DNA of 64,000 nucleotides from Flavobacterium sp. SUN052 (GTDB lineage Bacteria > Bacteroidota > Bacteroidia > Flavobacteriales > Flavobacteriaceae), in assembly GCF_028867935.1 (NCBI RefSeq), contig NZ_JAPQNS010000007.1:62001-126000 (forward strand). The letters are read 5' to 3'. A program made the translations under genes and the position numbers. Position 1 is the stretch's first letter. Every line of letters begins with the position of its first letter. Positions 45,101 through 52,313 of this stretch are shown in pieces. A model generated the notes under the pieces. It was not told the DNA's origin, did not search any database, and worked only from the letters and a program-made list of their open reading frames with translations.

Positions 45101-46352
45101 GGTGGCTAGTACTACCGCAGTTGTGACACCCACGCTGACAGTCAATGGCACTGTTACCTGTTCCAATACATCTGCCACGCTCACAGCAGGAGGTGGAACA
45201 AGTTACACTCTAAGCAATGGCCAAAGCAACACGACGGGCAGCTTCACCGTATCGTTGGGAGGGACCTACACTGTTATTGTGGCTAATGCCAGCGGTTGTA
45301 CGTCTTCAACAACGGCAACTGTTCAGAGCAACACCACCGCTCCAAGTGCTCCAACGTACACGCTGACTAATAACGGAACGGTTTGCGCCGGTACACCACT
45401 GGTTGCAACGGCCATCGGTTGTAATAGCGGAACTATCAGCTTTATAATCAGTCCAGCCACACCATCGGGATCAGTAGCAGCCTCTGCGTACACGTTTGCC
45501 GGAAATACGCCACCGGGCACTTACACAGTCTGTGCCATTTGTACAGTGGGTAGCTGTAGCAGTCCAATGGCCATAACAACAGTGACCATTAGTAGTACTA
45601 CTGCCACACTTACCGCCAATAGTACCGTTATCTGCTCAGGGAGTAGCGTGACGCTTACAGCTGGAGGTGGAGCAAGCTATACCTTCAGTACAGGAGCTAT
45701 ACAGATTGGCTCAACTAATCAGGCAGTAGTCACCCAAAGCGGAACATACTCCGTTACGGTAAGAAACGCTACTGGTTGTACATCTATAACAAGTCTGTCC
45801 ATTGGTCAAACCGCATCGGGTATCAGTTTAGGATCTCCGGCGGCAACCTCAACGGTATGTGCTGGTAGTTCATTATTAATTCCGGTCACAGCCAGTGGAG
45901 CTATTAACTCGTATCAATGGTACAAAAACGGAGCCCAGGTGACTGGACAAACCTCAGCAACCCTATCGTTATTTAACATTCAGCCGAGCGACGCAGGCAG
46001 TTACTCTCTTGTAGTAACGGGAAGTTGCGGAAGCATGACATCCACCGCTTTCGTTCTGGCCGTTAACCCACAGCCAACAATCACCCTGACCTTTCCCGGT
46101 GGTACCTTGACTAACGTAGGTTCGTTACCAACGATTCAGTTACCAATGCCTGGCCAAGTGCTTGTACAGGCCAGTGGGGGAGTATCTTACAACTGGACTT
46201 TAGTTATAGACCGTATCAATGGTTTCGAGCTTCGTAAGACAAGTGACAACCCGTCGGGTCTGTTCACCATTGACAAGCCAGGGCCATATAAGGTGACAGT
46301 AACAGGCACCAACGGCTGTACGAGGACAGTGGATGGGTTGATTGTGAATTAA
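39162..46352 (+). CDS. Giant secreted lamin-tail/OB/nuclease protein with cysteine-paired repeats, paralogue of the upstream gene
   Basis: 2396-aa protein. Start ATG 39162 (MKQTLQAWPLRW) gives a signal peptide (about 1-32); an ATG 24 bp upstream is less likely. Order: lamin-tail domain (33-215); Ig-like repeats with LTGxxxGxxxGTIT patterns (220-550); a choice-of-anchor-like domain (about 552-766; YTETFDGIGTNLPTGW); two more Ig-like units; OB-like domain (about 997-1195); EEP nuclease (about 1205-1520; SLHAKSGSAIADYNRRKQ, ILGDYND, TSDHNPIIARF); about seven 75-aa repeats each with two Cys (about 1610-2225); an Ig domain (YQWYKNGAQV); and a short end domain. Unlike the paralogue, no T9SS type A sorting domain is visible at the C-terminus, so its export route is unclear. 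Confidence 0.9.
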   Translation: MKQTLQAWPLRWLLVCISMAFGPGLMSGARAQVVISQVYGAGGNSGATLRNDYIELFNRGALPVSLTGWSIQYASATGTSAFSTNITSLTGTIASGGYYLVQLASGGANGTLLTNADIIGTINMAATAGKVVLANTTTGLTCNGSGTACSGANLASIVDLVGYGNADYFEGSGQATAPSTTSAIFRKNNGCTDSNNNLADFITGAPNPRNSASPIAICNLTPTITVNPTSLTGGSGLAYTVGGSASALISVGATSLTGVPGSITVTTSDATNFSVSSDGITFSSSATVPYSTSTLSATTITVKLSSGLPVGSAYSTTITFSGGGATATMPVTGTVNSDTTPFLTATPTSLTGFSTTIGTPSTTKTYALTGINLPTSVTISASTGYEISPDGITFASTTTVSPVSGTLNQTVFVRLTGVATGTFNGTITNVSTGLTATVALSGAVLPPPSLSVDATSLIPFTAIQGTPSARQMYTISATALAGSISVVAPTGFEVSSNGTTFGTSLTLASSTTSATISARLTGGAVGAFSGTITNMSGSLTATVPVSGTVSSTGVITLSPAGTYTETFDGIGTNLPTGWTVRTLATSSSIGTIAGLTNAATDWSGTTGRFQNSASADGLASTATSTQQSSSTDRALSVRQAGSFGDPGAAFVVQIVNTAGYQSFKLNFKLQSTSPNSGTALQRVTTWTVDYGKGDTPTTFTAVASTPTPLTTGNNAFVSQDVTIDFGTALDNLSGLVTIRLAALTVSSGSNNRALTELDDFTLTYLPISPALTATPTSLTDTNGLNYIGGNGPDSKTLSIAGKYLTPSDGTITISTSDATNFAVSANGSTFGASITVPYSASTLSATAISIQLKSGLAIGAAYATTLSISGGGAPTIFVPISGTVIDPLAPLLRVQTSGLTTFTTNQGTLSDEQTYTLTAANLTEEISVSAPTGVEISLASGIDFASSLTLPASTSSAVIFVHLTGESVGPVSGTITHSSTSLTANVAISGTVSNSVAIAGITPIGDARNVAANTIVTVRGQVTVSSQFGSNQFYIQDATGGIAVYNGATPYGNQLQLGDLIQVTGPVTTFQGAKELTITSFTLVQSPLTPPASKTITLDQLTANEGLLVTVTGVTIGGTGANFSSTTYPLTVGGATGTLYIKAQSELNGAGKPATADITGISDHFVSGATNINEFMPRILSDVSGATAPVDLTCTIASSSTLTRDQTLDIAAWNFEFFGADAGTIICPTQSTTLVYNDMGPVNEALQQTNAVAVLTKLNADIISAEEISDINRFDAAVKAIPGSYSYVCSDKFSYYFQDECSQTPTGSPATVFGPTKFAQKVCVIYNTATVTPIMAETKPLLFGSSSSYTYPGGSGWASGRLPFMFVANVTINNLTQKVHVVSLHAKSGSAIADYNRRKQDIIDLKAELDANYADAKIVILGDYNDKLNGSIAANQQSSYQSFVTDATNYSALTLPLENQGCSTFNSSASFIDHIITSTELAQAYVSNSAYVLQPFSIINYGNTTSDHNPIIARFDLRQLLAPVSATLVASTSAVCPATPVTLSASVGSLSSATYALTISNGTDQTTATGLSASALTVSLTPTVPGAFTLTVLTSTSLTTSAVSGIITINAVPSNVSITSGTLTCSQTSVTLSASATGGTSYTLNDGQTNSTGNFTISSAGSYTVTVSNATGCTASATATVSSNTVSPTATLAASGTISCINASATLTAGTGTSYTLSNGQINTTGSFTVSSGGAYTVTVSAANGCIASATALVESSTAVPSNVSLTSGTLTCSQTSVTLTASAMGASSYSFSDGTPLGSNQVLVTTGGTYTVTASSVSGCTALAMGTVSSNTATPTVSLSASGTLTCVQTSVTLTASGGNSYTFSAGATQIGSTNQALVTTGGTYTVTVAGTNGCTVSTTATVSSNTAAPTNVSLTSGTLTCSQTSLTLTASATGAIGYTFSAGAAQIGTTAQAVVSTAGTYTVTVSNVSGCTTSTTATVASTTAVVTPTLTVNGTVTCSNTSATLTAGGGTSYTLSNGQSNTTGSFTVSLGGTYTVIVANASGCTSSTTATVQSNTTAPSAPTYTLTNNGTVCAGTPLVATAIGCNSGTISFIISPATPSGSVAASAYTFAGNTPPGTYTVCAICTVGSCSSPMAITTVTISSTTATLTANSTVICSGSSVTLTAGGGASYTFSTGAIQIGSTNQAVVTQSGTYSVTVRNATGCTSITSLSIGQTASGISLGSPAATSTVCAGSSLLIPVTASGAINSYQWYKNGAQVTGQTSATLSLFNIQPSDAGSYSLVVTGSCGSMTSTAFVLAVNPQPTITLTFPGGTLTNVGSLPTIQLPMPGQVLVQASGGVSYNWTLVIDRINGFELRKTSDNPSGLFTIDKPGPYKVTVTGTNGCTRTVDGLIVN
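43990..45830 (+). repeat. Tandem 225-bp coding repeats, each with a Cys pair
   Basis: About seven in-frame units begin near SGTLTCSQTSVTLTAS and end GTYTVTVSNxxGCT, each with one Cys in each motif and period about 225 bp. One central unit (about 45355-45600) is a diverged insert with four Cys. The pattern suits a disulfide-stabilised surface stalk. Confidence 0.85.
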
Positions 46353-46379
46353 GATGTAAGAAAAGAAGATTTTTCAATT

Positions 46380-46440
46380 AGAAACGCCCCCTGTCAACTT
46401 ACTCTTTGGGAGTCGGTCTGAAGGGGGCGTTTCTATTTTT
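46380..46440 (+). terminator. Rho-independent terminator after the giant nuclease gene
   Basis: AGAAACGCCCCCT (46380-46392) pairs perfectly with AGGGGGCGTTTCT (46422-46434), with a 29-nt loop, followed by ATTTTT. Confidence 0.85.
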
Positions 46441-46441
46441 G
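46434..46441 (+). promoter_or_regulatory. Candidate -7 element for ogt inside the preceding terminator tail
   Basis: TATTTTTG matches TAnnTTTG and overlaps the T-tract of the terminator. It ends 39 nt before the ogt ATG. A TTTG lies 25 nt upstream, slightly farther than ideal. Confidence 0.38.
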
Positions 46442-46480
46442 CCCGCTCATCTGTAAATTAGAGACATTAAAACTTCTTCT

Positions 46481-46993
46481 ATGTCGTTGTCTTTTGTCCG
46501 ATATTATGCATCGCCGGTGGGCAGGCTCGAAATTTCGGCTACGCCCGACGCTATCACTTCAATTCACTTTGCCGATGCTCAGAAAAAACCCGGTCCCGGC
46601 CGACCGCAAACCGACGAGAGTTGCCCGGTGATTGAGCACTGCATGAGTGAGCTGACTGAATATTTTGGGGGTAAACGGCAAGAATTTACAGTACCGTTTG
46701 TACTGGATGGTACCCCCTTTCAGAACCGGGCGTGGCAAGCGTTGACCACTATCCCCTATGGCCAAACAATCACCTACGGTGAGCAGGCAATCCGCCTTAA
46801 AAACCCCAAAGCAGCCCGGGCCGTGGGCTTATGCAACGGAAATAATCCAATCGTGTTGCTGGTGCCCTGCCATCGGGTTATTGGCGCAAACGGTAGCCTG
46901 ACGGGTTTTGGGGGCGATTTATGGGTGAAACGCTGGTTACTCGACCACGAAAAAAAGTATAGTAGTCAGTACGTGCAGACAAGTTTATTTTGA
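46481..46993 (+). CDS. ogt: Methylated-DNA-[protein]-cysteine S-methyltransferase
   Basis: 170-aa suicide repair protein that moves the methyl group from O6-methylguanine (or O4-methylthymine) to its own Cys. The active-site motif is VPCHRVIG with the acceptor C130. The DNA-binding HTH segment FQNRAWQALTTIPYGQTITYGE lies ahead of it, and NPKAARAVGLCNGNNP contains the arginine finger. It lacks an AraC/Ada N-terminal domain, so it is of Ogt type. It converges on the peroxidase gene with a 34-bp gap. Confidence 0.96.
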   Translation: MSLSFVRYYASPVGRLEISATPDAITSIHFADAQKKPGPGRPQTDESCPVIEHCMSELTEYFGGKRQEFTVPFVLDGTPFQNRAWQALTTIPYGQTITYGEQAIRLKNPKAARAVGLCNGNNPIVLLVPCHRVIGANGSLTGFGGDLWVKRWLLDHEKKYSSQYVQTSLF

Positions 46994-47027
46994 CTTTCAG
47001 CAAGCTGAGTTGTGTGAGAACTGGCCC

Positions 47028-48821
47028 TCAAAGAGTTTTCATAAATGCGACTAAAGCCCTTTTCTCGGTTGCGCTCAGGTGTAGTTTGTCGGCGGGCAGG
47101 GTTTGGTTAGCCAAGGTAAACCCTAAACCATTTCCACCACCATTATTGTAGAACTCGACCACCTGTTCGAGTGTTTGGTAGACCCCGTTGTGCATATACG
47201 GAGCCGTTTGGGCAACGTGACGAAGGCCCGGAACCTTGAATGCCCGATGATGAATTGCCAGTTTGGTAGACGAAAACCGCCCTGAGTCGGTGTCGACCAT
47301 TCGCTCATCGGCGGTGGCGGGAGTACCAATCACCTCGCTTTCTGTTTTGATGTAAGCGGGCGGAAGGGTGCCGTTAAATATCGGGTAATAGTGACAGGTA
47401 CCACACTTGGCTTTACCCATGAAGATGTTGAAACCCAGCTTCTCAGCGGTCGTTAGCTCTACCGGCTCGTTGCGTAGGTACTGATCAAACCGGGCGTCTA
47501 AACTGACAAGTGAACGAACGTAGCTGGCTAAGGCATTGGTCACCGTTTGTCGGTTGATTCCCTGGCCAGGATACGACTGAGCGAATGCCGCTACATAGTA
47601 TCCGTCGCGATTTAAGGATTGAATAAGTGCCGGAAACGAGCCATCCATTTCCTGTGGATTATGCAATACGTCACTGATCTGATCTTCCAGAAAAAACGCC
47701 CTCGAATCCAGAAATTGAAAACTTTGTAGTGCCGCATTTAGCAACGTCGGTGTATTGCGACCAAGGCGCTGGTGGGTCGATCCCAGCAACAGGGGAGCTG
47801 TCTCGCCATCCTGAAAAGCACGGTTAGGTTGATGACAGGTGGCGCAGGAGCGTTGTCCATTTCCCGATAAAGCCGAATTGAAGAACAACTTTTTGCCCAG
47901 GTCGATTTGCTCCGTAGTGGGCGGATGAGTATTCTGAGAGGCAAAAAACTGGGGATTAAAAGCGCCAGCTTCGGTTAACGTCCGGGCATTAGCCGATAAA
48001 AATCGTTTACCGTTTGGGGTGGGCAGGTTCAGAGCAATACGTGTATCGACCAGCAGACTGCTCAGCGGATTAGCATAGGCTTTAATGAAAGCCAGTCGGT
48101 CAAAGGTTTCGAAGGAATGGCCTTTCAGCGCGTTTATAGCTCCACTGATGGTTTGATCGAGCTTGTTGGCCAATGTCTGACTGGCACTGGCAATTGGATA
48201 CGTTTTTAGTGCCTGTTGAATCGCTTTTAAGCTTTCAATTGATTCGGGCAGCGAGTTCAGATCAATGGGTGAATCAAAGCCCGAAAGGCTCATTGTAATA
48301 ATGCGAAATACTTCAAGCCGCATCGCATCAAACAGCTGACTCTCGTTTAAAACTACCGACGTACCCACCTGCCATAGTACCTTGTTGGTTTTACGGATTT
48401 GGGCTAACTGAGCCAGTAACGCGGCTTTTTGGGTACGGTCGTAAGGAAACAAGCTCTCTTCCACCACTTGAAATCCTTGCGGGTCAATCTGCCGACCAAT
48501 ACCGTCGTCCACTTCGCCCTCCGGCACGGGAGGACCATTAAGGTTTCGCGCCGAGACGGGGTAGTAATATTCGGTGATCCATTCGGTACGTTTGTAGGCC
48601 AGGCGAGCAAGTCGAAACCGAGTCTTTATGACGCGTGCGGTCTGGTTGGTGAGGATTGCCTGCTTGAGTGAGGCTGTGGCCGAGTCAAGCTCAATAAGTT
48701 GGCGGACGTATTCGGCCTTAATTACGGCATTAGACTTCCGGAACGAAGGTTCCGAAAAACCGGGTAACATTGCAAGGACCGCTGTCAATAGCACTGCCAG
48801 TATTAATGACTGCAACCGCAT
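47028..48821 (-). CDS. Di-haem cytochrome c peroxidase/MauG-family protein with long helical N-terminal domain
   Basis: 597-aa exported haem protein. ATG at 48821 gives the signal MRLQSLILAVLLTAVLAML; an ATG ten codons upstream is less likely. Residues 27-300 are helical, without a haem motif, and resemble imelysin-like regions only loosely. Residues 300-597 form the peroxidase part with haem motifs CATCH (326-330) and CGTCH (473-477) and a TAPYMHNG segment that may supply a ligand or gate. It would reduce hydrogen peroxide or modify a partner in the periplasm. A -7 element precedes it (48851-48858). Confidence 0.92.
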   Translation of the reverse strand: MRLQSLILAVLLTAVLAMLPGFSEPSFRKSNAVIKAEYVRQLIELDSATASLKQAILTNQTARVIKTRFRLARLAYKRTEWITEYYYPVSARNLNGPPVPEGEVDDGIGRQIDPQGFQVVEESLFPYDRTQKAALLAQLAQIRKTNKVLWQVGTSVVLNESQLFDAMRLEVFRIITMSLSGFDSPIDLNSLPESIESLKAIQQALKTYPIASASQTLANKLDQTISGAINALKGHSFETFDRLAFIKAYANPLSSLLVDTRIALNLPTPNGKRFLSANARTLTEAGAFNPQFFASQNTHPPTTEQIDLGKKLFFNSALSGNGQRSCATCHQPNRAFQDGETAPLLLGSTHQRLGRNTPTLLNAALQSFQFLDSRAFFLEDQISDVLHNPQEMDGSFPALIQSLNRDGYYVAAFAQSYPGQGINRQTVTNALASYVRSLVSLDARFDQYLRNEPVELTTAEKLGFNIFMGKAKCGTCHYYPIFNGTLPPAYIKTESEVIGTPATADERMVDTDSGRFSSTKLAIHHRAFKVPGLRHVAQTAPYMHNGVYQTLEQVVEFYNNGGGNGLGFTLANQTLPADKLHLSATEKRALVAFMKTL

Positions 48822-48850
48822 ATAAAAACCGGGTTGTGGTGATTCTATCA

Positions 48851-48858
48851 CAAATATA
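48851..48858 (-). promoter_or_regulatory. Candidate -7 element for the di-haem peroxidase
   Basis: On the minus strand this reads TATATTTG, an exact TAnnTTTG, with a 29-nt leader to the ATG at 48821. No -33 TTG found. Confidence 0.4.
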
Positions 48859-48948
48859 CAGGGGAACGTAGCTTGTAATGGGTGTTTGCGAGCTTATTCT
48901 GAATCTCCCTCCGAGTCTTCGAACACTATCATTTTTTCCGGGTAGCTG

Positions 48949-48990
48949 TAAAAAACGAAAGCTCCACTAACAAATCTGGTTAGTGGAGCT
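48949..48990 (-). terminator. Rho-independent terminator after the RND pump gene
   Basis: AGCTCCACTAAC (48960-48971) and GTTAGTGGAGCT (48979-48990) form a perfect 12-bp stem with a 7-nt loop. Read on the minus strand it is followed by TTTCGTTTTTT, a good T-tract. It ends the adaptor-pump operon. Confidence 0.88.
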
Positions 48991-49008
48991 GCCTTTTATA
49001 TCTATTTC

Positions 49009-52000
49009 TTATTTCAACTCTCCTACAGCCTCAACCGGGTTGCGGTCGCCAGTGTCGCGGCCAGCGGGTTGGGGAAGTGGACGGTTTTCGTCACCGGGAC
49101 CGGGCTGTCCATTCTCATTTTGAGCAGGCACATCTTTCCGACGAGTGAGGTATGTATAAATAGCCGGAACGATATACAGCGTCAGTACGAGTGAGAACAT
49201 CAAGCCCCCCACAATCACAATCCCGAGCGGCACCCGGCTCTTGCTTGCCGCTCCCAACGAAAGTGCCAGCGGCAAGGCCCCAAATGCTGCAACGAGCGTT
49301 GTCATCAAAATAGGGCGTAGGCGAAGGGCGGCCGACTCAATGGCAGCCTCAAACTTGTTCTTACCCGTCAGTCGTTGTTCGTTGGCAAATTCCACAATCA
49401 AGATACCATTTTTGGTCACCAGACCCACCAGTACGATAATTCCGATCTGGCTGAAGATGTTCAACGTCTGATCAAATAACCATAGTGATAAAACAGCCCC
49501 TGCAATAGCTAGTGGTACTGTGATCATAATGATAAATGGATCGATAAAGCTGTCGAACTGAGCCGCCAGAATCAGATAAACCAGAATCAGGGCCAGACTG
49601 AAGGCAAACAACGTGTTCGACGAGCTCTCGGCATAGTCACGTGAGGCCCCCGACAGAGATGTTTCAAACGTGTTGTCTAATACTCGTGCTGCCACGGCGT
49701 TCATAACGGCAACACCGTCGCCAATAGTTTTTCCAGGAGCTAAACCAGCCGACACGGTGGCCGACTTAAAGCGGTTGTAGTGGTATACGGAAGGGGGGCT
49801 CGACTGCTCCTGAAACTTCACCAGATTGTCTAATTGAATCAGGTTGCCCACGTTATTTCGCACATAAAACGAAGCCAAATCGACAGGCTCATCGCGATCT
49901 TCGCGGTCTACCTGACCAATTACCTGATATTGCTTCCCGTTCATCAGCATATACGCCAACCGTCGGTTGCTCAAGGCTAACTGTACGGTGTTCGACACGT
50001 CAAGAACTGACAGCCCCAGACTGGTAGCTTTCTCACGCTCAATGGTAATGTTAAGTTCAGGCTTGTTGAATTTCAGATCGACATCCACGTTTTGGAAGGT
50101 CGGATCTTTACGAACTTCCTCCAGGAACGTGGGTAGCTTTTCACGAAGCTTTTCAAAATTCAGGTTCTGTAACACAAACTGAATGGGCTGCCCTCCCCCA
50201 CGACCTACCTGAATAGTTTGTTCCTGTACGGGGAACATCCGGGCATCGCTGAAGTTGCGAAGATTGGCCGTCAGGTAATCTGCAATCTGCTGCTGAGACC
50301 GTTTCCGCTCCTGCGGTTCTTTCATGTTGATAAACACAAACCCACTGTTCACGGCACCTGCGCCCGAAAACCCTGGCGCTACCACACTGAACGTAAGCGT
50401 TGTTTCAGGCACCGAGTCCAGAACAAACTGGGTCAGGCGGTCGGTAATGCCCGACATGGCCTCGTAGCTGGTACCTTCGGGAGCCGTTATTGGGACACGA
50501 AGCCGTCCGCGATCTTCAAGGGGGGCCAACTCCGATTTAAGCAGCGAGCCTAAGCCAATAATCAAGGCCAGACAAACGCCAATCATTGCCAGCGACCAAC
50601 CCCGAGCGCCCATAAACCGCTCCAGCGAACCCCGATAGGTTCGGTCGAGCCACTGGAAGAAAGGTTCTGTCTTGCGATAGAACCAGCCATCACCGTGCGT
50701 TTTACTAGTAAGCTTTACGCTCAATACGGGGGTCAGCGTCAGCGACACGAAAGCTGAAATCAACACGGCACCGGCTACCACTATACCAAACTCCCGGAAC
50801 AGTCGCCCAACGAATCCTTCAAGGAAAATAATGGGAAGGAACACGACGGCCAGCGTAATGGAGGTAGAGATAACGGCAAAGAATATCTCCTCAGAGCCTT
50901 CCTTAGCTGCCGTTTTTGTATCCATTCCCTGCTCTATCTTCTTGAAGATGTTCTCCGTGACCACAATACCATCATCTACTACCAGACCCGTTGCCAACAC
51001 AATACCTAACAGTGTTAACACATTGATACTGAAGTCAGCAACGTACATAATAAAAAACGCGCCAATCAGCGAAACCGGAATATCAATGAGGGGTCGGAAA
51101 GCAATAAGCCAGTCGCGGAAGAAGAAATAAATGACCAGAACTACCAGCACAAACGAGATCAGAAGCGTTTCCTGTACCTCCAGAATAGCTTTACGAATAA
51201 ATGTGCTTCGGTCGATGCCGACGTTTACTTTAATATCAGCGGGGAGTTCTTTTTTGAGATCATCGAACCGTTTGTAGAACTCGTCTGCAATATCAACGTA
51301 GTTCGCACCGGGTTGCGGAATAAGCACCAGAATTACGCCCTGTACCCCATTTTGCTTCGACTGAGTCTCTTCGTTTTCCGGGCCTAATACGGCATAGCCA
51401 ATATCCTTGAACCGGATAATTTGCCCACCCGTCTGCCGAACAATCAAGTCGTTAAATTCGGTTTCGGTAGTAAGCCGCCCAACCGATTTTACGGTTAGTT
51501 CGGTGTTGTTACCATAGATTTTCCCGCCTGGCAACTCTACGTTCTGGCGGGTTAAGGCCTGCTCAATATCCTGCACCGTCATGCGGTAAGCAGCCAGTTT
51601 CAGCGGATCGATCCAGAGTCGCATGGCAAACCGCTTCAACCCATAAATCGACACCTGACTTACGCCCGGAATAGTTTGCAAGCGTTCCTGCAAGACGTTT
51701 TCAGCATAATCCGACAGTTGCATAATGTTACGCGTTGTGCTTTGCACGGGCATAAACAGGATGGGGTCGGAGTTCGCATCTGCTTTGGTAACCACCGGAG
51801 GAGCGTCAATGTCCTGCGGTAATTGCCGCTGTGCCTGGGCCACCTTGTCGCGCACGTCGTTGGCGGCTCGTTCGAGGTCAGCACTCAGGTCAAACTCAAC
51901 CGTGATGGTACTGGCACCCAGCGAGCTATTCGAGGAGATTGTACGGATACCCTCGATGCTGTTCAGCGATTTCTCGATGGGTTCAGTAATCTGGGACTCA

Positions 52001-52176
52001 ATAATTTCGGGGTTGGCCCCTGTGTAATTGGTTCGAACGCTAATGATGGGTGGGTCGATGGCGGGATACTCGCGCACCCCCAGCGATTGATACCCAATAG
52101 CACCGAACAGCACAATGATAATTGACATTACCATCGCAAAAACGGGCCGATTAAGGGCAAGAGAAGAAAGGCTCAT
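49009..52176 (-). CDS. RND efflux transporter, inner-membrane pump (HAE1 type)
   Basis: 1055-aa proton-driven multidrug-type pump. ATG at 52176 (MSLSSLALNRPVFAMVMSI) is the family's normal start; a further ATG lies eight codons upstream. The N-terminal TM1 is followed by the porter domain (YTGANPEIIESQITEPIEKSL). TM4 holds the proton-relay Asp pair in VVDDGIVVTENIF near residue 403. A long proline- and glycine-rich cytoplasmic tail ends the protein. It lies downstream of its membrane-fusion partner. No outer-membrane factor gene is next to them, so a TolC-like channel must be encoded elsewhere. Confidence 0.96.
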   Translation of the reverse strand: MSLSSLALNRPVFAMVMSIIIVLFGAIGYQSLGVREYPAIDPPIISVRTNYTGANPEIIESQITEPIEKSLNSIEGIRTISSNSSLGASTITVEFDLSADLERAANDVRDKVAQAQRQLPQDIDAPPVVTKADANSDPILFMPVQSTTRNIMQLSDYAENVLQERLQTIPGVSQVSIYGLKRFAMRLWIDPLKLAAYRMTVQDIEQALTRQNVELPGGKIYGNNTELTVKSVGRLTTETEFNDLIVRQTGGQIIRFKDIGYAVLGPENEETQSKQNGVQGVILVLIPQPGANYVDIADEFYKRFDDLKKELPADIKVNVGIDRSTFIRKAILEVQETLLISFVLVVLVIYFFFRDWLIAFRPLIDIPVSLIGAFFIMYVADFSINVLTLLGIVLATGLVVDDGIVVTENIFKKIEQGMDTKTAAKEGSEEIFFAVISTSITLAVVFLPIIFLEGFVGRLFREFGIVVAGAVLISAFVSLTLTPVLSVKLTSKTHGDGWFYRKTEPFFQWLDRTYRGSLERFMGARGWSLAMIGVCLALIIGLGSLLKSELAPLEDRGRLRVPITAPEGTSYEAMSGITDRLTQFVLDSVPETTLTFSVVAPGFSGAGAVNSGFVFINMKEPQERKRSQQQIADYLTANLRNFSDARMFPVQEQTIQVGRGGGQPIQFVLQNLNFEKLREKLPTFLEEVRKDPTFQNVDVDLKFNKPELNITIEREKATSLGLSVLDVSNTVQLALSNRRLAYMLMNGKQYQVIGQVDREDRDEPVDLASFYVRNNVGNLIQLDNLVKFQEQSSPPSVYHYNRFKSATVSAGLAPGKTIGDGVAVMNAVAARVLDNTFETSLSGASRDYAESSSNTLFAFSLALILVYLILAAQFDSFIDPFIIMITVPLAIAGAVLSLWLFDQTLNIFSQIGIIVLVGLVTKNGILIVEFANEQRLTGKNKFEAAIESAALRLRPILMTTLVAAFGALPLALSLGAASKSRVPLGIVIVGGLMFSLVLTLYIVPAIYTYLTRRKDVPAQNENGQPGPGDENRPLPQPAGRDTGDRNPVEAVGELK

Positions 52177-52195
52177 AAAGTTTCGGGCGTCGCCC

Positions 52196-52307
52196 GTCAT
52201 TTACTTCGTGTCATTAATTGTCATTTACTTCGTGTCATCGACGTTATTTAAAGTCATGTAAGAGAACTACACAATGACAATAAATGACTCTAATGACGAT
52301 AAATGAC
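52196..52307. repeat. Direct and inverted repeats in the gap between adaptor and pump genes
   Basis: GTCATTTACTTCGTGTCAT occurs twice (52196-52214 and 52220-52238), 5 bp apart. AATGACAATAAATGAC (52273-52288) and AATGACGATAAATGAC (52292-52307) form a second direct pair. The two pairs share GTCATTTA/TAAATGAC in opposite orientation and could fold into a hairpin in the operon mRNA. Confidence 0.75.
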
Positions 52308-52313
52308 TTTTTT

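Noticed and set aside
43990..45830. Regular repeats resembling a CRISPR array
   Set aside because: The period of about 225 bp is in frame and encodes Cys-paired protein units; repeats are diverged and there are no spacers or cas genes.
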